Positions 1-8,977 of a DNA stretch of 64,000 bases are shown piece by piece. The notes under the pieces are model-generated. The model was given only the letters and a program-made list of their open reading frames with translations, did no database searches and was not told the DNA's origin. Location of the stretch: the NCBI RefSeq assembly GCF_049847105.1, contig NZ_JBNCNS010000002.1, positions 496,001 through 560,000 of the forward strand. Direction: 5' to 3'. The first letter of the stretch is position 1. Each line of letters begins with the position of its first letter. This DNA comes from Gordonia sp049847105 (GTDB lineage: Bacteria > Actinomycetota > Actinomycetes > Mycobacteriales > Mycobacteriaceae). The translations under genes and the position numbers were made by a program.

Positions 1-58
1 TAATGATACATGCCAGTGCCCATTAATCGGGCAACGCCGTAGGAAGAAGGTCGTCCTG

Positions 59-1408
59 GTGAGCTCAGCCGTCCACAAACTGATGCAGTTGGCCGATGCG
101 GAAGACCGCTTCGACCATTCGCATGCCGACCTGCGTGACCTTCAGGCCGAGGCCCTTGACGAGCGCTTCCAGGACCGCCGAGATCGCATCAAACTCCTCG
201 GCCATCGAGCTCGTGAGGCGGGTATCTCGGAGGTCCGTCACCGCGAGGACGCGGTGCCGCTGCTGTTCCCGCACACCGCCTACAAGAGCTATCCCGAGAG
301 CTTCCTGATCGAGGAACGCTGGGATCGCCTCGGCAAGTGGCTGGGCACCGTGTCCCCATATCCGATCAGCCCGATCGACACCGCTGGCATCACCGACATC
401 GACGACTGGATCGCCCGCCTGGAAGCCAACGGGCACTACGTCTCCTGCTCCAGCGGCACCACCGGGAAGTCGGCCATGCTGCTGGCCGGCGACATGGACA
501 TGGAGTGGTCGCGCAAGGATACGGTTAACGTCTTCTCCTGGGGCTCCGGGGTGAAGCCCGCCCGGGACCGTCGGATCATGGGCCTGGCGCCCACCGCGTC
601 GGTGCCCAAGAACGCGGCCATCGCGAGTGCTCAGCTGGCGGCATTCGGTGACCCCGACCGCGAGCGGTACCGCCTGCCGATTCCGCCGATCACCGTCGGC
701 TCATTGACCGGAATGGTGTTGCTACGCAAGAAAATTGCCAACGGCACGGCGCGACCGGAGGAGCTGTCCGACTACGAGCGGACGTCCGCGGAACGGCAGG
801 ATGCACTCGACAGGGCGATGATCGACGGCGCCGACGCGCTGATCAGGTACCGCGAGGAGAAGCTCTACATCTCGGGGATGTGGAACGCCTTGTATCAACT
901 GGCAAAGATCGTCCGCGATCGCGGTTACTCGGCGGAGGACTTCCACCCCGACAACTGCATTTACGTCGGTGGTGGTCTCAAGCGTGCGCAACTGCCACCG
1001 GACTACCAGGAGTTCGTGCATCAGACATTCAACATTCCGGCGAACCGGGATTTCCAGAACTACTCCATGCAGGAACTCAACTCGGGCATGCCCAAATGCC
1101 GCCAGGGCGACAGATACCATGTCCCGCCCTGGGTTGTGCCGTTCGTCCTCAATGAGAGTGGTGACACGCTGCTGCCGCACGACGGCGGCGAGATCGAGGG
1201 ACGCGCAGCGTTCTTCGATCTGTCGCTGGACGGTCGTTGGGGCGGTGTGATCACCGGCGACAAGATCGCCCTCGACTTCGGGCCCTGCGCCTGCGGGTCC
1301 GGGGGGCCCTCGATCCGCAACGACATCGCTCGCTATGCAGATATCAAGGGCGACGACAAGATCGGTTGCGCCGGCACCGTCGACGCCTACGTGCGAGGGC
1401 TGTCATGA
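59..1408 (+). CDS. LuxE-like acyl-protein synthetase (adenylating, PaaK-related)
   Basis: 449 aa, GTG start with a purine-rich RBS (AGGAAGAAGG, 41-50) eight bases upstream. The adenylation-type glycine/serine loop SSGTTGK lies at residues 131-137, and the C-terminal third has the CxCGxxGPS and DDKIGC motifs seen in LuxE and phenylacetate-CoA-ligase relatives. In bacterial luciferase systems LuxE activates a fatty acid and carries it on a cysteine near the C terminus; here Cys437 is 12 residues from the end, a comparable place. The stop overlaps the LuxC-like start (ATGA), so the two should be translated together and work as an acid-to-aldehyde pair. The protein is longer than luciferase LuxE (about 370-380 aa). 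No luxA or luxB is in view, so the fatty aldehyde is probably not for light. The window starts just upstream, so the operon may begin earlier. Confidence 0.8.
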   Translation: MSSAVHKLMQLADAEDRFDHSHADLRDLQAEALDERFQDRRDRIKLLGHRAREAGISEVRHREDAVPLLFPHTAYKSYPESFLIEERWDRLGKWLGTVSPYPISPIDTAGITDIDDWIARLEANGHYVSCSSGTTGKSAMLLAGDMDMEWSRKDTVNVFSWGSGVKPARDRRIMGLAPTASVPKNAAIASAQLAAFGDPDRERYRLPIPPITVGSLTGMVLLRKKIANGTARPEELSDYERTSAERQDALDRAMIDGADALIRYREEKLYISGMWNALYQLAKIVRDRGYSAEDFHPDNCIYVGGGLKRAQLPPDYQEFVHQTFNIPANRDFQNYSMQELNSGMPKCRQGDRYHVPPWVVPFVLNESGDTLLPHDGGEIEGRAAFFDLSLDGRWGGVITGDKIALDFGPCACGSGGPSIRNDIARYADIKGDDKIGCAGTVDAYVRGLS

Positions 1409-2820
1409 GCGTCACCGACACAACCGCCGTCGCCACGGTCTCGGCGCCGTTCTTTCTCGGTGGGGAGCTCGTCGAGGGGGACGACGTCTCGCACCGCTCC
1501 CGCGATCTGGGCGTCACTTTCACCACTCCGCAGATCCCCATGGACCGAGTGGTCTTTCCGCGCTCCGAGGTGCCGCCGCTCCTCAACGTCCCACTGGCCG
1601 AGATCATCGACTTCCTGGTGGAGACGGGGGACCGGATTCGCGACCCGTCCAACCCCTTCGTGCAGGACTGCATCGATCGGATGGCGTCCACCCACGTACT
1701 GCCACGCCCGGTGCTCGACGCACAGGTTCGCGGTGCCGCCGGGTTCCTGGACAAGCGAGTGCTGCGCGCCGTCGTGGAGCAGAACTTCCCGGACCCCCGG
1801 GCGCTTGACGAATGGGTTCCCAAGCAGGACTTCACCGGTCGCCGGAGCTTTGTCCGGGCATTCGCCCCGCGACTGATCCACGTGTTGCCCGGCAACTCTC
1901 CCGGTGTCGCCGTGAAGTCCATTGCGCAGGGCGCGATGGTCAAGGCTGTCAATCTGTTCAAGATGTCGTCGAGCGACCCGTTCACCACCGTCGCGATCCT
2001 GCGGACCATGGCCGAGATCGATCCCGACCATGCCGTCGTGAAGTCGATGTCGGCGATCTATTGGCGCGGTGGCGACGATGCGGTGGAGGCAGTCCTGTAC
2101 CGCCCGCAGTACTTCGACAAGATCGTCGCCTGGGGAGGCGGCGACGCCATCGACAACGTGATCAAGTATCTGGGGCCGGGATTCCAGCTGGTGTCGTTCG
2201 ATCCGAAGACCTCCATCTCGATGGTCGGTAAGGAAGCCTTCGTCTCCGACGAAACACTCGACCTCGCTGCCGAACTCGCCGCGACCGACGTCATGATCCT
2301 CAACCAGGAAGCCTGCGTCGCCAGCCGTTTCATCCATGTCGAGGCCGATCGAGACGACGCCGACCGGTTCTGCGAGCGACTCCATGCCCGGATCGTCGAC
2401 AAGGCGGCGGCATCGGGGGACAAGCGACCCCTGGACCTCGATCTGCGCGAGCAGATCGACTCGTTGATGATGCTCGACGACGAGTTCGGCGTCTGGGGCC
2501 GAACCGATGGAAGCGGCATGGTGATCCGCTCCGACGAGCCGGTGGACTTTCATCCGATCAACAAGATCGCCAACGTGATTCGGGTGGACTCGCTAGACGA
2601 CGCGATGAAGTACATCAATGTGGCGACGCAGACCGTCGGCTTCTATCCGTTCGGGCGAATCGCTGACTACCGGGATCGACTTGCCGGCGGCGGCGTACAG
2701 CGCGTCGTCCACCTCGGGGAGGCCGGACCGAGCACGATCGGCAACCCGCATGACGCGATGTACCCGCTGCACCGGTTTGTGCACTGGATGGCGCACGAGG
2801 ACGGGGTCGAGCCAGGCTAG
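1405..2820 (+). CDS. LuxC-like acyl-CoA/acyl-protein reductase
   Basis: 471 aa from the ATG overlapping the upstream stop; a longer in-frame extension into the LuxE-like gene has no support. The sequence follows the LuxC family (aldehyde-dehydrogenase fold): a nucleotide-binding half with HVLPGNSPGVA, then a NQEAC motif placing the catalytic thiol at Cys304. LuxC reduces the acyl group handed over by LuxE to a fatty aldehyde using NADPH. Here it should reduce whatever the preceding synthetase activates. Family is clear; substrate is unknown. Downstream, a 47-base gap leads to a convergent SRPBCC gene, so the transcript should end here. Confidence 0.85.
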   Translation: MSVTDTTAVATVSAPFFLGGELVEGDDVSHRSRDLGVTFTTPQIPMDRVVFPRSEVPPLLNVPLAEIIDFLVETGDRIRDPSNPFVQDCIDRMASTHVLPRPVLDAQVRGAAGFLDKRVLRAVVEQNFPDPRALDEWVPKQDFTGRRSFVRAFAPRLIHVLPGNSPGVAVKSIAQGAMVKAVNLFKMSSSDPFTTVAILRTMAEIDPDHAVVKSMSAIYWRGGDDAVEAVLYRPQYFDKIVAWGGGDAIDNVIKYLGPGFQLVSFDPKTSISMVGKEAFVSDETLDLAAELAATDVMILNQEACVASRFIHVEADRDDADRFCERLHARIVDKAAASGDKRPLDLDLREQIDSLMMLDDEFGVWGRTDGSGMVIRSDEPVDFHPINKIANVIRVDSLDDAMKYINVATQTVGFYPFGRIADYRDRLAGGGVQRVVHLGEAGPSTIGNPHDAMYPLHRFVHWMAHEDGVEPG

Positions 2821-2867
2821 TGGGTCACGTTCGTTCGGCAGTGAGTGTGAGTGCGAGCCGTGCGTGG

Positions 2868-3380
2868 TCAGCGTCCGACATCGGCGACGACATCGGCAAG
2901 CCTCGGGAGCAGCCGGTTGCGCCAGCCTCGCTCGATCGCGTTGCGAGCCATCTTCTGCACGCGGTCGTCGAGATCGAAACCGCTGTGGGTCATGAGCACT
3001 CGTGTGCCCCGACCCTGCGGCTCGAGTAGCCAGTCGACAAACCAGCGCGCCGGCGGATTGCCGCGCAGGTCCGTGTAACTGTGCGTGAATCGCCGCCCCG
3101 GGTCGACTGTCAGTACCTGACATGCCACTTCTGCGGGTGGGTCGGCGGGGATCTCCAGGATGAATGTCGTCCCGATCTCCGTCGCGAACCCGGTGGTCGA
3201 TGCCAGCCAGCGGTCGATGAGTGCCGGCTCGGTGAGTGCGCGCCAGACGGCAGCAGGTGGCTGCGGTATGAACAGACCCAGTTCGACTGCGGTCGGGTCT
3301 CGTTCCACATCGAACACGATCACCAGCTTAGGCGGGCGGTGCAGCGCGCGTGGGACGGTCGGGTTTCCGCGCGAGTGCAC
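2868..3380 (-). CDS. SRPBCC (AHSA1/START-like) domain protein
   Basis: Up to 170 aa. A single SRPBCC ligand-binding fold is visible: IPQPPAAVWRALTEPALIDRW near the start, beta strands with FILEIPADPP, and the closing amphipathic helix with MTHSGFDLDDRVQKMARNAIERGW. Members bind hydrophobic ligands or act as small stress proteins; no substrate can be read here. The GTG at 3380 gives a basic leader before the fold, and an internal GTG about 21 codons later (before FDVERDP) may be the true start. It stands alone on the minus strand between the LuxC-like and ATP-grasp genes. Confidence 0.72.
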   Translation of the reverse strand: MHSRGNPTVPRALHRPPKLVIVFDVERDPTAVELGLFIPQPPAAVWRALTEPALIDRWLASTTGFATEIGTTFILEIPADPPAEVACQVLTVDPGRRFTHSYTDLRGNPPARWFVDWLLEPQGRGTRVLMTHSGFDLDDRVQKMARNAIERGWRNRLLPRLADVVADVGR

Positions 3381-3568
3381 CGCGCGATTGCAGTAGTGGT
3401 GAGGGCCAAACAGTCGCAGCTCATTTCATCTTCACGATCGAGAATCGGAAATTGCGTCCTCGCAACCCGAACGTGGCGGCACCGCGAGCGGTCGTCGGCC
3501 GCCTCTGTACGGTTGTGCGGAGGACCAGTGAGCATGAATCGCGCACGATCGACAGCGAGAGGACATGC

Positions 3569-4810
3569 ATGACCAAGCCCGCGAAGACAGCAAAAGACCC
3601 TGACAAGGGCTATGTGGCACTCCTCGGTTGGAGTCTCGGGGCCATCGAGGCCCTCGATCGATTCGACCGCAGGTATGTGGTGGTTGCGCCCGATTGGGCG
3701 CAGGAATATTGCTCCGAACACGACATTCCCTACGTGCCGTGGAATTTCGAACGCCTGAACGATCGGTCCCTCGAGATCGCCGAGACCCTGCAGGACATGG
3801 GGGTCGACGTCGCGATCCCGCTGTTCGAGGAGACCGTCGAGTGGGCGGGCGCCATCAATTCCGTCCTGATGAACAAGCCGCGCCTGTTCGGGCAGGCGAT
3901 GCTGCTGCGCGACAAGGCGCTGATGAAACGTCGCGCGCAGCTCGGTGGCATCCGCGTCGGCATCTTCGAGGAGGCGCACGACCGCGACGACGTGGTCCGG
4001 TTCCTCCGACGGGTGAACCAGACACTGCTCAAGCTCGACGGCGACCCGAACGACCCGATTCACCTCAAGGCGTTCGACAAGGCCGGATGCCTCGGACATC
4101 GGGTGATCCGGACACCCGACGAGGTCGACACGATCCCTGAGGAAGAGTTCCCGGTGCTGATGGAGTCCCACCTGGACGGCTGGGAGTTCGCGGTCGAGGC
4201 GTGGATCCACAACGGCAAGATCAAGTTCCTCAACATCTCGGAGTACGTGACGCTGGGTTACTCGGTGTTCGTGCCCGCCACCCCGGAGCTCGAGAAGTAT
4301 CGTCCGGCGATCACCGCGCAGATCGAGAAGCTGATCAAGACATTCGAGATCGACTTCGGCTTCGTGCACCCGGAGTACTTCGTCACCAACGACGGCGAGA
4401 TGTACTTCGGCGAGGTCGCCTACCGGCCGCCGGGCTTCAAGGTGTTCGAGCTGCTGGAACGTGCCTACGGGTTCAACGCCTACCAGGCGCTGGTGCTCTC
4501 CTTCGACCCGAAGACCACCGAGGAGGAGATCGACGCGTTCTTCCCGCGCGAGGTGGTGGATGCGAGTGGTGTCGCCGGTTGTTTCGGCGTGTATCCGCGT
4601 CGCCGTGTGGTCTCCAACCTGGAGATCCCCGAGGTGACCGCCGACGACGACTACTACGAGACCAACGATCTCGCGGAACCCCTCGAGGAGACGGTCACCA
4701 AGCGCACGGCTTTCGGGACGCACTGGGGTCTGCTGTACTTCTTCGGGGAGGATCCCTACCGGATGCGGGACCTGCTCAAACAGCAAGAAGAGCTCGACTT
4801 CTACGTATGA
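3569..4810 (+). CDS. ATP-grasp domain ligase of unknown substrate
   Basis: 413 aa from the ATG at 3569, with GAGAGG just upstream; the reading frame is open further upstream but without an RBS. The fold is that of carboxylate-amine/thiol ligases: a pre-ATP-grasp domain (about 1-110), an ATP-binding region with HLKAFDKAG and MESHLDGWEFAVEAW (about 145-215), and a metal-binding strand FVTNDGEMYFGEVAYRPPG (about 270-290). The usual E-x-N-x-R-x-G loop is changed to EVAYRPPG. Such enzymes join an acyl-phosphate to an amine or thiol. The gene is followed after 55 bases by the papain-like gene on the same strand, so the two probably form an operon. It is not recognisably PurK, PurD, carbamoyl-phosphate synthase or D-Ala ligase. 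Confidence 0.8.
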   Translation: MTKPAKTAKDPDKGYVALLGWSLGAIEALDRFDRRYVVVAPDWAQEYCSEHDIPYVPWNFERLNDRSLEIAETLQDMGVDVAIPLFEETVEWAGAINSVLMNKPRLFGQAMLLRDKALMKRRAQLGGIRVGIFEEAHDRDDVVRFLRRVNQTLLKLDGDPNDPIHLKAFDKAGCLGHRVIRTPDEVDTIPEEEFPVLMESHLDGWEFAVEAWIHNGKIKFLNISEYVTLGYSVFVPATPELEKYRPAITAQIEKLIKTFEIDFGFVHPEYFVTNDGEMYFGEVAYRPPGFKVFELLERAYGFNAYQALVLSFDPKTTEEEIDAFFPREVVDASGVAGCFGVYPRRRVVSNLEIPEVTADDDYYETNDLAEPLEETVTKRTAFGTHWGLLYFFGEDPYRMRDLLKQQEELDFYV

Positions 4811-4865
4811 GATCTGCTCGGGGCCACCACGGCGTGCCCTGCGCGGACCGTGAGGACAGCAAAGG

Positions 4866-6932
4866 GTGCTAGTGCCTTCTTCGGACCACACCGACCCTGG
4901 CCGGGCGCTGGCAACCAGGGTCGAGCAACTCGATCACGCCACCTCGGCGATGCTCGACGCGCCGGACTTCGCCAAGGTCGGCAAAGTGCGGCGGGTGCTC
5001 GACTCGTTACGCCGGGTGCTCACCCAGGAGGGCGGCTGCGCAGCCGTGCGCGAACGCGCCGCGACACTGGAGAGTGCGGGCGTCTTCGCCGGGACCGACT
5101 GGGATCAGCCGAGCATCCTGGTGCCGGCGCTCGCCGGTCCCAGCCTGCGCAGTGGTCACACCGACACCGTGATCCTGGAGTCCACGAGCGAGTTGCGGAT
5201 GGTTGCGATCGCGATGGGCGATTACGACCATCCCGACATGACGGCAGACGATGCCCGACGGTTCCTGTCGCAGATCCTCGCGATGAATCTCGACCTGCTG
5301 CTCGCGCCGCCGTCGGAGGCCGAGCGCGTGCGACAGGGGAGTGCGGCCAAGGTGACCCGCGAGGTCTTCGGCTACGTTCTCGACCAGATCGGTTACGACA
5401 GCGTGCTCGACGAGCTGGTCGAAGAGATCTGGCGGATACTCCGGCAGCGACCCATCCAGGTCGATCACGTGAAGGCGATGGTCACGCGGATCGCGATCCA
5501 TCGCAACGATCCCGACGTCGACCTCGGAACGTCCGCGCAGGGTCTCGACCGACTGACCACCGCGCTCTTCGGGCCGACCGAGGCCTGTCGTGAGGATCCG
5601 GGCATCGACGTCTATCTGTCGCGGTTGGCGGCGATGGACGCCGAAGGGCTCGAGTTCGAGGCCCGCGGATTCGCGCGGGCCATGCACGATACCGGCCTCG
5701 TTTCCCCGTACCACGCGGCGCTGGCCCGGTTCCTGGTGGACGACAACGTCTTCCTTCTCCCCGCGGCGCTCGGGTTGTCGGAGGTGGGACGCAATTGCCT
5801 GCTGCGCTACACAGATCTGGTGCTCGAGCTCATCACCCGGACGGTGCACCCGCAGAACGCGCAATGCCTGTATGGGCTGGCCCTGTTGCTCGACCGGGGC
5901 ATCCTGCACCAGCCGCCGGTCGTCCCGTCGCTGTGGCGCCAACTGGCGCTGAAGCTCTCGCCCTCGGTCACCGAACGCCTGGAGTCGGCGTTCGGTCCGG
6001 CCGTGGATCCCGAGTCGCTGCTCATCGGCGGCCTGCTGTCGATGCTCGGGCAGCCGCTGGGTGTCGGGCAGGGGGACAATCCGACCTGTCAGTCGGCCCG
6101 CGCTTTGTCGATGTGGGCGTACAACGATCCCGACTACCTGCTGCAGGTGGTGGCCTGGGCGGCCCGCGACGACGAGGTCGTCGCGCATTTCGAAGGACAG
6201 CGGGTCTCGTCGGTCGAGAGCGTCGGTGGCGTCGCCACCGCCGACCCGATCGACCTGGATCCTGTTTCGCTCCTGGTGGTTCCGCATCTCGATCGGATCT
6301 ATGCGGAGATGGTCCGTCGGTGTGCCGACCGTCCCGGCGACCCTCATCGCTGGGTGAATCCGGAGTTCCACGGCTGGTGGTCGGCCCGGGGCTTCCGGAT
6401 CAACGTCGACGTGGCGACCGGCGACATCATCGACCTCGACGACTTCATCCGCCAGTTCTACGCGGCATATCACCCCGGCTACAACGGCAATCAGCCGTTG
6501 ATCCACCCGCAGCCCGCCGGGATCGCGTTCACCGACAGCGCCGCGCGCTACGTCGGCTGGCATGCGATCACCATCCTGCGGGTCGCCGCGGACCCGAACG
6601 GCGTCATCCGCGTGTATTTCTTCAACCCGAACAACGACAGCGGGCAGGACTGGGGCGACTCGGTGGTGGTCGGCACGGCCGGCAACGGTGAGCGACCCGG
6701 CGAGGGGTCGCTGCCCTTCGAGCAGTTCGCCTCGCGGCTGTACATCTTTCATGCCGACCCGCTCGAAGACGGTGCGACCGATGATGTTCCGGCCGAGGAT
6801 GTCGCACGGGTGGTCGGCTACATCGAACGCAGCTGGGGGGTCGACCGGATGGGTCGGCCGGAGACGACCGACCTACCGGACGCCGGTCAGCGCGTTTCCA
6901 CCAGCGATTTGCCGCGCGACCACGCGAGATAA
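4866..6932 (+). CDS. Large protein with papain-like Cys/His/Asn C-terminal region
   Basis: 688 aa, GTG start with GAGGA at 4852-4856, nine bases upstream. The first ~390 residues are mostly helical and unrecognised. From about residue 400 the order of motifs matches papain-fold peptidases: Gln402 (oxyanion) and, exactly six residues on, Cys408 in NPTCQSARALSMWA; then GWHAITI with His566, and YFFNPNN with Asn587. No signal peptide or membrane segment is seen, so it is probably cytosolic. It could be a peptidase, an amidase, or a transglutaminase- or acyltransferase-type enzyme. With the ATP-grasp gene 55 bases upstream it may process, or condense, the ligase product. The last 46 bases overlap the convergent permease gene. 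Function is inferred from the residue pattern only. Confidence 0.68.
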   Translation: MLVPSSDHTDPGRALATRVEQLDHATSAMLDAPDFAKVGKVRRVLDSLRRVLTQEGGCAAVRERAATLESAGVFAGTDWDQPSILVPALAGPSLRSGHTDTVILESTSELRMVAIAMGDYDHPDMTADDARRFLSQILAMNLDLLLAPPSEAERVRQGSAAKVTREVFGYVLDQIGYDSVLDELVEEIWRILRQRPIQVDHVKAMVTRIAIHRNDPDVDLGTSAQGLDRLTTALFGPTEACREDPGIDVYLSRLAAMDAEGLEFEARGFARAMHDTGLVSPYHAALARFLVDDNVFLLPAALGLSEVGRNCLLRYTDLVLELITRTVHPQNAQCLYGLALLLDRGILHQPPVVPSLWRQLALKLSPSVTERLESAFGPAVDPESLLIGGLLSMLGQPLGVGQGDNPTCQSARALSMWAYNDPDYLLQVVAWAARDDEVVAHFEGQRVSSVESVGGVATADPIDLDPVSLLVVPHLDRIYAEMVRRCADRPGDPHRWVNPEFHGWWSARGFRINVDVATGDIIDLDDFIRQFYAAYHPGYNGNQPLIHPQPAGIAFTDSAARYVGWHAITILRVAADPNGVIRVYFFNPNNDSGQDWGDSVVVGTAGNGERPGEGSLPFEQFASRLYIFHADPLEDGATDDVPAEDVARVVGYIERSWGVDRMGRPETTDLPDAGQRVSTSDLPRDHAR

Positions 6933-8293
6933 CCGATACCCACGCAGGCAAACCACACCGCGCCGACGATCAAGGCCACGCGACCGTCGGTGTCGAAGAA
7001 CAACAGGACGAACACCATGGCGAGAAAGGCCAGCGCAGCCCACGTGGTGACCGGTGCACCCGGCACCCGATAGTCCGACGCGGGAAGCTCTCCTCGGGCC
7101 ACCTTCTTACGATAGGCCATGTGACACACCAGGATCGTTCCCCACACCACGATGATGCCGACCGTGGACACCGATGTGATGTAGGAGAAGGCGTGGTCGG
7201 GATCGATCACGTTCACGATGACACCGGCCACCATCACCACGGCACTGAGCACGATTCCCGCGATGGGGACCTGGCGACCGGACAGCCGAGCGAGTTGCTG
7301 TGGCGCGTCTCCGCGCTGGGCCAGCGAGCGCACCATCCGGCCGGTGGAGTAGATGCCGGAGTTGCACGACGACAGCGCGGCGGTGAGCAGCACGAAGTTG
7401 ACTATGCCTGCCGCGCCGGGGATTCCGATGTATTCGAACACCGACACGAACGGGCTCTGGCCCTCCTGGAAGTCGCGCCAGCTGCGTACCGAGAGGATCA
7501 CCACGAGGGAGCCCACGTAGAAGACGCCGATGCGGAACGGCACGGAGTTGATGGCCTTGCGCAACGTGACTCTGGGGTTCTGCGCCTCGCCTGCGGTCAC
7601 ACCGACGAGTTCCACACCGACGTAGGCGAACATCACGATCTGCAGGCTCAGCAACGCGTTGGTGAACCCGGTCGCGAAGAAGCCGCCGTCACTCCACAGA
7701 TTCGTCACTGAGGGGCCGGTGTCGGGTCCCAGGCCCGAGATCGGCAGCAGCACGCCGATGCCGACGATGATCATGCCGAGGATCGCGGTGACCTTGATCG
7801 CCGAGAACCAGAACTCCGCGCGACCGAACATGCCGACCGAGATCAGGTTCGCGCCGAAGAGGACCACCAGCGCGACCAGCGCGGTCACCCAGACGGGGAT
7901 GGACGGCCACCAGTAGTTGATGTACTTGCCTGCCACGGTGATCTCGGCCATGCAGGTCGTGGTCCACACGGCCCAGTAGGTCCAGCCCTGGCTGAAGCCG
8001 GCGAACCGGCCCAGGAACTCGTCGGCGTACTCGCTGATGCCGCCCGAGATGGGGCGGTAGATGAGCAGTTCGCCGAGGGCGCGCATGACGATGAAGATCG
8101 CCAGGCCCGCGAGGGCGTAGGCGAGGATGAGAGCCGGCCCGGCCTTCTCGATTGCGCCGCCGGAACCGTAGAAGAGGCCGGTGCCGATCGCGCCGCCGAT
8201 CGCGATCATCTGTACCGTCCGGGTGGTCAGACCCCGCTGATAGCCCTCGTCGCGCTCCGTGGATGCCCGGACATCGACGTCTTCGTTCGTCAC
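6887..8293 (-). CDS. APC-superfamily amino-acid permease
   Basis: 468 aa with about 12 membrane segments. The N-terminal RGLTTRTVQMIAIGGAIGTG and GSGGAIEKAGPA are the signature start of AAT-type amino-acid/proton symporters (GabP, AnsP, LysP, CycA group). The start is chosen at the second of two adjacent GTG codons (8293), eight bases after GAGGGAG; the first GTG (8296) would have a 5-base spacing. The substrate cannot be told from the sequence. It converges on the papain-like gene with a 46-base overlap. Confidence 0.88.
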   Translation of the reverse strand: MTNEDVDVRASTERDEGYQRGLTTRTVQMIAIGGAIGTGLFYGSGGAIEKAGPALILAYALAGLAIFIVMRALGELLIYRPISGGISEYADEFLGRFAGFSQGWTYWAVWTTTCMAEITVAGKYINYWWPSIPVWVTALVALVVLFGANLISVGMFGRAEFWFSAIKVTAILGMIIVGIGVLLPISGLGPDTGPSVTNLWSDGGFFATGFTNALLSLQIVMFAYVGVELVGVTAGEAQNPRVTLRKAINSVPFRIGVFYVGSLVVILSVRSWRDFQEGQSPFVSVFEYIGIPGAAGIVNFVLLTAALSSCNSGIYSTGRMVRSLAQRGDAPQQLARLSGRQVPIAGIVLSAVVMVAGVIVNVIDPDHAFSYITSVSTVGIIVVWGTILVCHMAYRKKVARGELPASDYRVPGAPVTTWAALAFLAMVFVLLFFDTDGRVALIVGAVWFACVGIGYLAWSRGKSLVETR

Positions 8294-8498
8294 CACACCG
8301 ACTCCCTCAGAATTTTGTGTACCGTCAGCGGCCCAATCTAGACGCCGGAATGTGCACTCGATCACTCAGGCTGCGTCATCCCTCGGATGGCAAGGACATT
8401 TGTCCGATTCGGCCGAATTGGGTGGAGCCGGTGTCTGATTCGACGAATTCCCCAGCCGGTCCCTCGAGTCGTGGAGACTCTGCAATCTGTTGTGTCCG

Positions 8499-8524
8499 AC
8501 TTGATCAGCTCAAACTGATCAAGT
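8499..8524. promoter_or_regulatory. Perfect palindrome, candidate MarR operator
   Basis: Ten-base arms ACTTGATCAG (8499-8508) and CTGATCAAGT (8515-8524) around a 6-base spacer, ending 12 bases before the marR start. TTGATC at 8501-8506 with TAGGTT at 8525-8530 (18-base gap) could be the promoter, putting transcription start on the ATG, which has no good RBS. A repressor bound here would cover the -35 and spacer. Confidence 0.78.
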
Positions 8525-8536
8525 TAGGTTGATGAA

Positions 8537-8977
8537 ATGAGCGATGGTGATCTCGATGTCCTCGACGTGGCGTCCATGCTGCGCATCACCGTCGGGTCGT
8601 TGGTCCGGCAGTTGCGTCAACACCGAGGCCCCGACGACCCGAGCGTGCCGGAGACGATGGTCCTCGCCCGGCTCGACCGGGATGGCTCGTGTTCGGCCGC
8701 AGATCTGGCCCGGCATGGTCACGTCAGTCCACAGTCGATGGGAGTCACCATTGCCGGACTGCAGGAGCGGGGACTGATCGTCCGAGCGCCGGACCCGACC
8801 GACGGGCGTCGCATCCTGCTGAGCCTGACCGCTGAGGGCAGGGAGGCGCTCACCGACCGTCGCAATCACAACACTCGTTCGATCGCCGACGCGATGTGGT
8901 CGACGCTGACCGCTGACGAGATCGCAACGGTGTCCGATGCGTTACCGCTCCTCGAACGAGTGCGGGAGGCCTTATGA
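8537..8977 (+). CDS. MarR-family transcriptional regulator
   Basis: 146 aa. A winged helix-turn-helix is readable: MVLARLDRDGSCSAADLA, HVSPQSMGVTIAGLQERGLI and the wing RAPDPTDGRRILLSLT. MarR proteins are dimers that leave DNA when they bind small aromatic or lipophilic compounds. The stop overlaps the transporter start (ATGA), and the perfect palindrome lies directly upstream. It therefore most likely represses its own operon and controls efflux of the inducing compound. There is no clear Shine-Dalgarno, so the mRNA may be leaderless. Confidence 0.9.
   Translation: MSDGDLDVLDVASMLRITVGSLVRQLRQHRGPDDPSVPETMVLARLDRDGSCSAADLARHGHVSPQSMGVTIAGLQERGLIVRAPDPTDGRRILLSLTAEGREALTDRRNHNTRSIADAMWSTLTADEIATVSDALPLLERVREAL

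Noticed and set aside
59..2820. Bioluminescence operon
   Set aside because: LuxE- and LuxC-like genes only; luxA, luxB and luxD are not in the window.
3569..4810. PurK, PurD or carbamoyl-phosphate synthase assignment
   Set aside because: Has the ATP-grasp fold, but the metal loop and N-terminal domain differ from each of these and no purine gene is adjacent.
3320..4891. Minus-strand open frame of 523 codons
   Set aside because: Lies opposite the ATP-grasp gene; composition is His/Glu/Val/Leu-rich shadow sequence with no motif.
5007..6752. Minus-strand open frame of 581 codons
   Set aside because: Shadow of the papain-like gene; Arg/Asp/His-rich, no domain and no RBS.
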